NCBI RefSeq assembly: GCF_900230255.1
Contig: NZ_OCNJ01000003.1
Coordinates: forward strand, 418,822 to 482,821
Length of the DNA stretch: 64,000 bases
Direction of reading: 5' to 3'
Source of the DNA: Caenispirillum bisanense
Lineage (GTDB): Bacteria > Pseudomonadota > Alphaproteobacteria > Rhodospirillales > Rhodospirillaceae
The notes under the pieces were generated by a model. The model did no database searches, was not told where the DNA came from, and saw only the letters and a program-made list of their open reading frames with translations. Of the stretch, positions 59,548-64,000 are shown one piece after another (positions within the stretch are counted from its first letter, which is position 1; every line of letters starts with the position of its first letter). Made by a program: the position numbers and the translations under genes.

Positions 59548-60813
59548 CTACTTCTCCTGCCCCATGGTGCTGAGCAGGCGGGTCGGGAAGCCGGCCTTGT
59601 TCAGGTTCTCGATGATGCGGTGGACGTGCGGCGCGTCCGTCGCCTCGATCACCGCGTCGACGTCGGTGCGCTTCAGCGGCACGTCGAGGAACAGGCGGTG
59701 GTGGTAGATCTCGATGATGTTGCCGCCGCCGCGGCCGATCACCTCGGCGACCTTGGCGAGCACGCCCGGCCGGTCGGGGATCTCCACCCGTAGCTTCACC
59801 ATGCGCCCCGCCCGCGCCATGCCGCGCAGCAGGATGGACGCCAGGATCTGGCTGTCGATGTTGCCGCCGGAGACGACCAGCGTCGCCGTGCGGCCCTCGA
59901 ACAGGTCGGGGCGCGACAGCACGGCGGCGAGCGGCGCGGCGCCGGCGCCTTCCACCACCACGTGCTGTTCCTCCATGAGCAGCTGTACGGCGCGCTCCAG
60001 CGCCGGCTCGTCGACCACCACCACCTCGTCGACCAGCCCGTCCATGATGGCGGCGGTGAGGCCGCCGGGTGCCTTCACGGCGATGCCCTCGGCCAGGGTC
60101 TGCCCGCCGCCCGGCTTGCCGCCGCCGCTGCGGTGCAAGCTGTAGCCGGCGTAGCTCGCCACCTGCACGCCGATGATGCGGGTCTGCGGCGCCAGCGCCT
60201 TGACGACGGTCGCCACCCCCGACATGAGCCCGCCGCCGCCGATGGGCACCACCACGTCCTGCGGCGCCGGGCGGTCCTCCAGCATCTCAAGGCCGACGGT
60301 GCCCTGGCCGGCGACGATGGCCGGGTCGTCGAAGGGGTGGACGAAGGTCAGGCCGTCGCGGTCGGCCAGCATGCGGGCATGCTCGCGCGCCTCGTCCAGC
60401 GTCTCGCCTTCCAGCACCACGGTGGCGCCCCATTGCTCGGTCAGGCGCACCTTGGTGAAGGGGGTCTCCATCGGCATGACGATGGTCGCCGGGATGCCGA
60501 GCCGCCCGGCGTGGTAGGCGACGCCCTGGGCGTGGTTGCCGGCCGACATGGCGACGACGCCGCGGGCGCGCTGCGCCTCGCTCAGCGTCAGCAGCTTGAT
60601 GAGCGCCCCGCGCGCCTTGAACGAGCCGGTGACCTGCAGGTTTTCCAGCTTCAGCGTCAGCTCGCAGCGGAACAGGCGCGACAGGGTGAAGGAATCCACC
60701 GTCGGCGTGCGCACGATGGCGCCGGCAAGGGCGGTCGCGGCGGCGCGGATGTCGTCGAGGCCGACGGTGACGGGGGCGGGGCCGGGGGGCGTGGCGGTGG
60801 TTTCAGTCGTCAT
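59548..60813 (-). CDS. ilvA: Threonine ammonia-lyase
   Basis: PLP enzyme making 2-oxobutanoate from threonine. 421 residues: the PLP Lys66 in TGSFKARGA, SAGNHAQGVAYHA, phosphate loop PIGGGGLMSG, and a single C-terminal ACT domain (about 330-410, VEIPDRPGVLAKVAEVIG). The single-ACT form fits IlvA/TdcB of this class; isoleucine feedback is plausible. The start lies 11 bases inside the upstream acylase gene. Confidence 0.94.
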   Translation of the reverse strand: MTTETTATPPGPAPVTVGLDDIRAAATALAGAIVRTPTVDSFTLSRLFRCELTLKLENLQVTGSFKARGALIKLLTLSEAQRARGVVAMSAGNHAQGVAYHAGRLGIPATIVMPMETPFTKVRLTEQWGATVVLEGETLDEAREHARMLADRDGLTFVHPFDDPAIVAGQGTVGLEMLEDRPAPQDVVVPIGGGGLMSGVATVVKALAPQTRIIGVQVASYAGYSLHRSGGGKPGGGQTLAEGIAVKAPGGLTAAIMDGLVDEVVVVDEPALERAVQLLMEEQHVVVEGAGAAPLAAVLSRPDLFEGRTATLVVSGGNIDSQILASILLRGMARAGRMVKLRVEIPDRPGVLAKVAEVIGRGGGNIIEIYHHRLFLDVPLKRTDVDAVIEATDAPHVHRIIENLNKAGFPTRLLSTMGQEK

Positions 60814-63124
60814 GGTTCAAGCGAAGCACGGAAACGGGTTCTCCGTCCAGTTCCAGTAGTTCACCCTTCAACCACAGCATCATCTGGTCGTCGTAATGGG
60901 GCGACAGCGGGTTCTCCGACTGGCCCGTCGCAATGACGAAGCGGGAACGGTCGGGCTGCGCCATGTCGAGCACCATGCGTAGGCCGGCGCCGTGCACGGC
61001 ATCGAAGGCGAGGCCTTCACCTGACCGCCATCCGGCGCGCAGCAGGGTGTGATTGCCACCGTCCAGCGGCGGGCGGCGGTTGGCGAAGTCGCCCACCACC
61101 GGCAGCATGCCGTAGATGCGGTTGACGAAGGCGGCACGGTGGGCGTCGCCCCAGCGCCAGGACCGCAGGTCTTCGCCCCAGCGGGCGGACCCGGCGGCGA
61201 CGGCGCGGTCGAGCGCGGCGCCCAGCAGGGCGCCGCACGACTCGATGGCGCCCTCGGTGCCACGGTCGTCGCACCACGATGCATCGCCGGCGAGCGCCGC
61301 GAGCATCGCCTGTTCCCGCTCGCCGTCCCAGTCGTCGAAGGCAGGGCCGAGGTCGTCGGCGAAGACCGCCCGTTCCGCCTCGCGCAGCCACAGGGCGAAG
61401 AGCAGCGGCTCCGGCCGCTCGGCGCGTTCGCGGAAGTCCCACCCGGCGAGCAGGGCACGGGCCTGCGACGGTGCCGACTCGGCCGGCAGGGCGGCGAGCA
61501 TGCGCGGCAGCAGGGCCTGCGCGGCGGTCGACAGGGCATCCACCTGCATGGCGGCGCTGTCGGACAGGCCGTGGCGGTCCTTGCGCGCCAGCAGTGCCTC
61601 GGCGCGCACCGCCCGCCACGGCGCCGGCCATTCGGCGGCGATGAGGTGGGGGTAATCCTCGGGCACCACGCGGTTGTTGGCGTTCATCAGGACGCCTGCG
61701 GGCGGCGTGGTCGCCTGCGGCAGGTCGTCGTAGGGCACGAAGCCGGTCCAGTCGTGGCTGCCGTCGGCGCCGGGGACGGGCAGGGTGCCGTCGCCGGCCC
61801 GCCGCACCGGCACCAGCCCCGCCGACACGAAGCCGGTGGCGCCGGCGGTATCGGCGAAGAACACGTTCTGCATGGGCGCCTCGAACAGCCGCAGCGCCTC
61901 GTGGGCGGCCGCGGCATCGGCGGCATGGTTGAGGCGGTAGAGGGCGTCGGGCGTGCGGTCGCGCGGCCGCAGGGCCGTCGCCGCCAGCGCCGTCACCTGC
62001 CCCGGCGCGCCTGCACCGGCGAAGGCGGCGAGGTCGGAGACGACGGGGCCGTGGCGGGTTTCACGCACGGTCAGCGCCACCGGCTCGCCGCCGCGCACCT
62101 TGATCAGCTCGTCGCGGGTTTCGAAGGGCCGCGGCCCGCTCGGCGTCAGGTAGGTGCGGCTGTCGTCGGCGAGGGTTTCCACGAACAGGTCCATGGTGTC
62201 GGCGTGGGTCGTCGTGATGCCCCAGCCGAGGCCTGCGTTGCGGCCGATGAGGTGGAAGGGCACGCCGGGCACGGTGGCGCCCGCCAGTTCCCAGTCGGGC
62301 GTGCGCACCGTCGCCAGATACCACAGGATGGGCGCCTCGAACCCCAGGTGCGGGTCGTTGGCGAGGATGGCGCCGCCGGTGGCCGACCGGTGCGGCGCCA
62401 GGCTCCAGACGTTGGAGGCGAGCGTCGGGGCGAACTCGGCCGGTGGCGCCGGCGGCAGGGCGGCCTCGCGCAGCGGGACGGGCAGGGTGACCGGCGTCGC
62501 GTCGTCGTCTTCCGGCCACAGCGCCGCCACCCGGTCGGGCGGCAGGCGCTCCAGCAGGCGGGCGCGCAGCAACTCGTCGGGCCAGTTGCCGGCCAGCCGC
62601 AGGGCCATGAGGCGCTGCCACACCAGGCTGTCGGCCGGGCGCCACGGCTCCGGCGCCACCCCGAGCGCCAGCAGCGCCGGCGGCAGCACCTGCCCGCTCT
62701 CGGCGAGCCAGGCGTTGACGCCGTCGGCATAGGCGGCCAGCGCCTCCTGCGTCGCGTCGTCCAGGCCGGCGACGGCGGCGTTGGCGCGGCGGTAGAGGCC
62801 GAGGGTGCGGCTCCAGCGGTCGATGCCGACGCCGCGCTCGCCGATCACCTCCGCCAGCCGCCCGGCGCCCAGGCGGCGCATCATCTCCATCTGCAGGAAG
62901 CGGTCCTGGGCGTGCACGAAGCCGAGCAGGGCGTAGGCGTCGCGCGTCGTGCCGGCGGTGAGGGTGGGGATACCGTGAGCGTCGCGCACCACCGTCGCCG
63001 GCCCCTCCAGGGCGCCGAGGGTGAGGCTGCCCTCCACCGTCGGGCGCGAGGCCTGGAAGACGCCCCAGACGGCGCCGCCGGCGAGGACGGCGACGGCGGC
63101 CAGGGTGGCGGGCACGGCGATCAA
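60803..63124 (-). CDS. Penicillin-acylase-family Ntn hydrolase
   Basis: 773 residues from the first conventional start (TTG at 63124). Precursor with an N-terminal hydrophobic signal segment (about 1-24), an alpha-chain region containing VRDAHGIPTLTAG and GFVHAQDRFLQMEMMRR, and the autocatalytic Ntn nucleophile Ser237 in LASNVWSLAPHRS, where the beta chain would begin. NDPHLGF and GWGITTTHAD support the family. Substrate unknown; acyl-homoserine lactones and beta-lactams are both used by relatives. An ATT codon at 63148, eight codons upstream, has GGAGGA at ideal spacing and would restore an Arg-rich signal start. It overlaps ilvA. Confidence 0.9.
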   Translation of the reverse strand: MIAVPATLAAVAVLAGGAVWGVFQASRPTVEGSLTLGALEGPATVVRDAHGIPTLTAGTTRDAYALLGFVHAQDRFLQMEMMRRLGAGRLAEVIGERGVGIDRWSRTLGLYRRANAAVAGLDDATQEALAAYADGVNAWLAESGQVLPPALLALGVAPEPWRPADSLVWQRLMALRLAGNWPDELLRARLLERLPPDRVAALWPEDDDATPVTLPVPLREAALPPAPPAEFAPTLASNVWSLAPHRSATGGAILANDPHLGFEAPILWYLATVRTPDWELAGATVPGVPFHLIGRNAGLGWGITTTHADTMDLFVETLADDSRTYLTPSGPRPFETRDELIKVRGGEPVALTVRETRHGPVVSDLAAFAGAGAPGQVTALAATALRPRDRTPDALYRLNHAADAAAAHEALRLFEAPMQNVFFADTAGATGFVSAGLVPVRRAGDGTLPVPGADGSHDWTGFVPYDDLPQATTPPAGVLMNANNRVVPEDYPHLIAAEWPAPWRAVRAEALLARKDRHGLSDSAAMQVDALSTAAQALLPRMLAALPAESAPSQARALLAGWDFRERAERPEPLLFALWLREAERAVFADDLGPAFDDWDGEREQAMLAALAGDASWCDDRGTEGAIESCGALLGAALDRAVAAGSARWGEDLRSWRWGDAHRAAFVNRIYGMLPVVGDFANRRPPLDGGNHTLLRAGWRSGEGLAFDAVHGAGLRMVLDMAQPDRSRFVIATGQSENPLSPHYDDQMMLWLKGELLELDGEPVSVLRLNHDD

Positions 63125-63168
63125 CCAACGGCGCAGGCGACGGGGAATGGCGGTGTCCTCCGCAATGG

Positions 63169-63202
63169 AAAAAGGGCGCCCGGCGGATGCCGGACGCCCT
63201 TC
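63169..63202 (-). terminator. Terminator after the aldehyde dehydrogenase gene
   Basis: On the minus strand AAGGGCGTCCGGC pairs with GCCGGGCGCCCTT (one mismatch) around ATCC, followed by TTT. It lies 22 bases after the dehydrogenase stop and just before the acylase leader. Confidence 0.85.
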
Positions 63203-63223
63203 GTCCAGACTCTCGGCCGGAGC

Positions 63224-64000
63224 TTACTTCATGTTGAAGATGATGGTCTTTTTGTGGGTGAAGTGCTCCAGCATGGCTTCCAGCGAGGCTTCCTTGCCGA
63301 GACCCGACTGCTTGATGCCGCCGTAGGACAGGTTCGGCTGCACCACCAGGTTCTGGTTCACCTGCACGAAGCCGGCTTCCAGGCGCCGGGTGGCGTCCAT
63401 GGCCGTCTTCAGATCGTTCGTCCACACCGTCGCGGCAAGGCCGAACACGCTGTCGTTGGCGGCGGCGAGCACTTCCTCGTAGTCGGTGAACTTGAACACG
63501 CAGGTCACCGGGCCGAAGATCTCCTCGCGGCTCGGCGGGGCGTCGGCCGAGATGTCGGTGAAGATGACCGGCTGGATGAACAGGCCCTTCTTCAGCGCCG
63601 GATCCTCGGGCAGGGCGGAGCAGGCGTTGGCGGTGCCGCCGGCGTCGATGCCCTTCTGGATGTAACCCTGCACCTTCTCCAGCTGATCGCGCGAGATGAT
63701 GGTGCCGATGTCGGTCGCCTCGTCCAGCGGATCGCCCATCTTCATGGCGTCGGCCTTGGCCTTCAGCTTGGCGACGAACTCGTCGTGGATGTCGGCGTGG
63801 ACGTAGATGCGGCTCGACGCCGTGCAGCTCTGGCCCTGGCGGGTGAAGCGCACGCCGGCGACGGCACCGGCGACGGCCCGCTCCAGGTCGGCGTCGGCGA
63901 AGACGATCATCGGGCTCTTGCCGCCCAGTTCCAGCGTCACCGGGATCAGCTTGTCGGCGGCGGCCTTGGAGACGATCTTGCCGGTCTCGACCGAGCCGGT
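63224..64000 (-). CDS. NAD(P)-dependent aldehyde dehydrogenase (partial)
   Basis: C-terminal 258 residues; the N-terminus lies beyond the right edge. The catalytic general base Glu is in LELGGKSPMIVFADAD and the nucleophile Cys in RQGQSCTASSRIYVH; EEIFGPVTCVFKF and the ending GGIKQSGLGKEASLEAM then FTHKKTIIFNMK follow. It resembles betaine-aldehyde or succinate-semialdehyde dehydrogenases; the cofactor and substrate cannot be set from this part. Confidence 0.92.
   Translation of the reverse strand, partial: TGSVETGKIVSKAAADKLIPVTLELGGKSPMIVFADADLERAVAGAVAGVRFTRQGQSCTASSRIYVHADIHDEFVAKLKAKADAMKMGDPLDEATDIGTIISRDQLEKVQGYIQKGIDAGGTANACSALPEDPALKKGLFIQPVIFTDISADAPPSREEIFGPVTCVFKFTDYEEVLAAANDSVFGLAATVWTNDLKTAMDATRRLEAGFVQVNQNLVVQPNLSYGGIKQSGLGKEASLEAMLEHFTHKKTIIFNMK

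Overview
This is a GC-rich, densely coded chromosomal segment of an alphaproteobacterium, most likely of the Rhodospirillales (Azospirillum/Rhodospirillum relatives). The evidence is gene order and sequence type: dusB-ntrB-ntrC-ntrY-ntrX-trkA-...-hfq-hflX; gltA-gltX-comEC-lexA-moaC-trpC-trpD-trpG; ihfA followed by a MerR regulator; fused ispDF; short alphaproteobacterial ProRS; two glutamyl-tRNA synthetases; and LexA operators of the alphaproteobacterial form GTTC-N7-GTTC. I saw no insertion sequence, prophage, CRISPR array or rRNA. One tRNA (Pro-GGG) is present.

Layout. 1-5.1 kb: C-P lyase operon phnGHIJKL (minus strand, phnL cut by the window edge) with the divergent regulator gene phnF and a palindromic operator between them. 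5.3-9.3 kb: an HBM-type chemoreceptor, a lipoprotein, dusA, and a 32-residue membrane peptide gene under two perfect LexA boxes. 9.4-17.6 kb: class II DAHP synthase, a nicotinate phosphoribosyltransferase-like protein, ogt, two tandem paralogues of unknown function, nadE and gltX. 17.7-22.9 kb: a large REC/PAS/DHp/GGDEF/EAL protein, a nucleotide-sugar dehydrogenase and tag. 22.9-27.6 kb: a hypothetical periplasmic protein, proS and lolCD, with two copies of a CCAAGACA-type inverted-repeat element lying directly 3' of tag and proS. 27.6-37.5 kb: gltA, gltX2, comEC, lexA, moaC, trpCDG and uppP. 37.5-41.1 kb: a palindrome-rich intergenic region, a DsbA/FrnE-like oxidoreductase, a catalytically dead PleD/PopA-like protein and an ECF sigma factor. 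41.1-46.5 kb: ihfA, a MerR regulator, tRNA-Pro, small hypothetical genes, a glycosyltransferase, cutA, ispDF and a CcsA/YpjD-like protein. 46.6-59.5 kb: dusB, the Ntr two-component pairs, trkA, D-amino acid transaminase, a HAD phosphatase, hfq, hflX and an alpha/beta hydrolase. 59.5-64 kb: threonine ammonia-lyase, a penicillin-acylase-family hydrolase and an aldehyde dehydrogenase cut by the right edge.

Most of the window is housekeeping: phosphonate use, nitrogen control, NAD, tryptophan, isoprenoid and cell-wall lipid recycling, translation and lipoprotein export. The most novel item is the LexA-controlled membrane micropeptide at 9182-9280, which by size, topology and regulation resembles SOS-induced division inhibitors such as Caulobacter SidA. 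Next come the palindromic region upstream of uppP, the paired CCAAGACA inverted repeats, the tandem unknown paralogues and the inactive PleD-like c-di-GMP effector. All identifications come from reading motifs and recalled family features; no database search was run.
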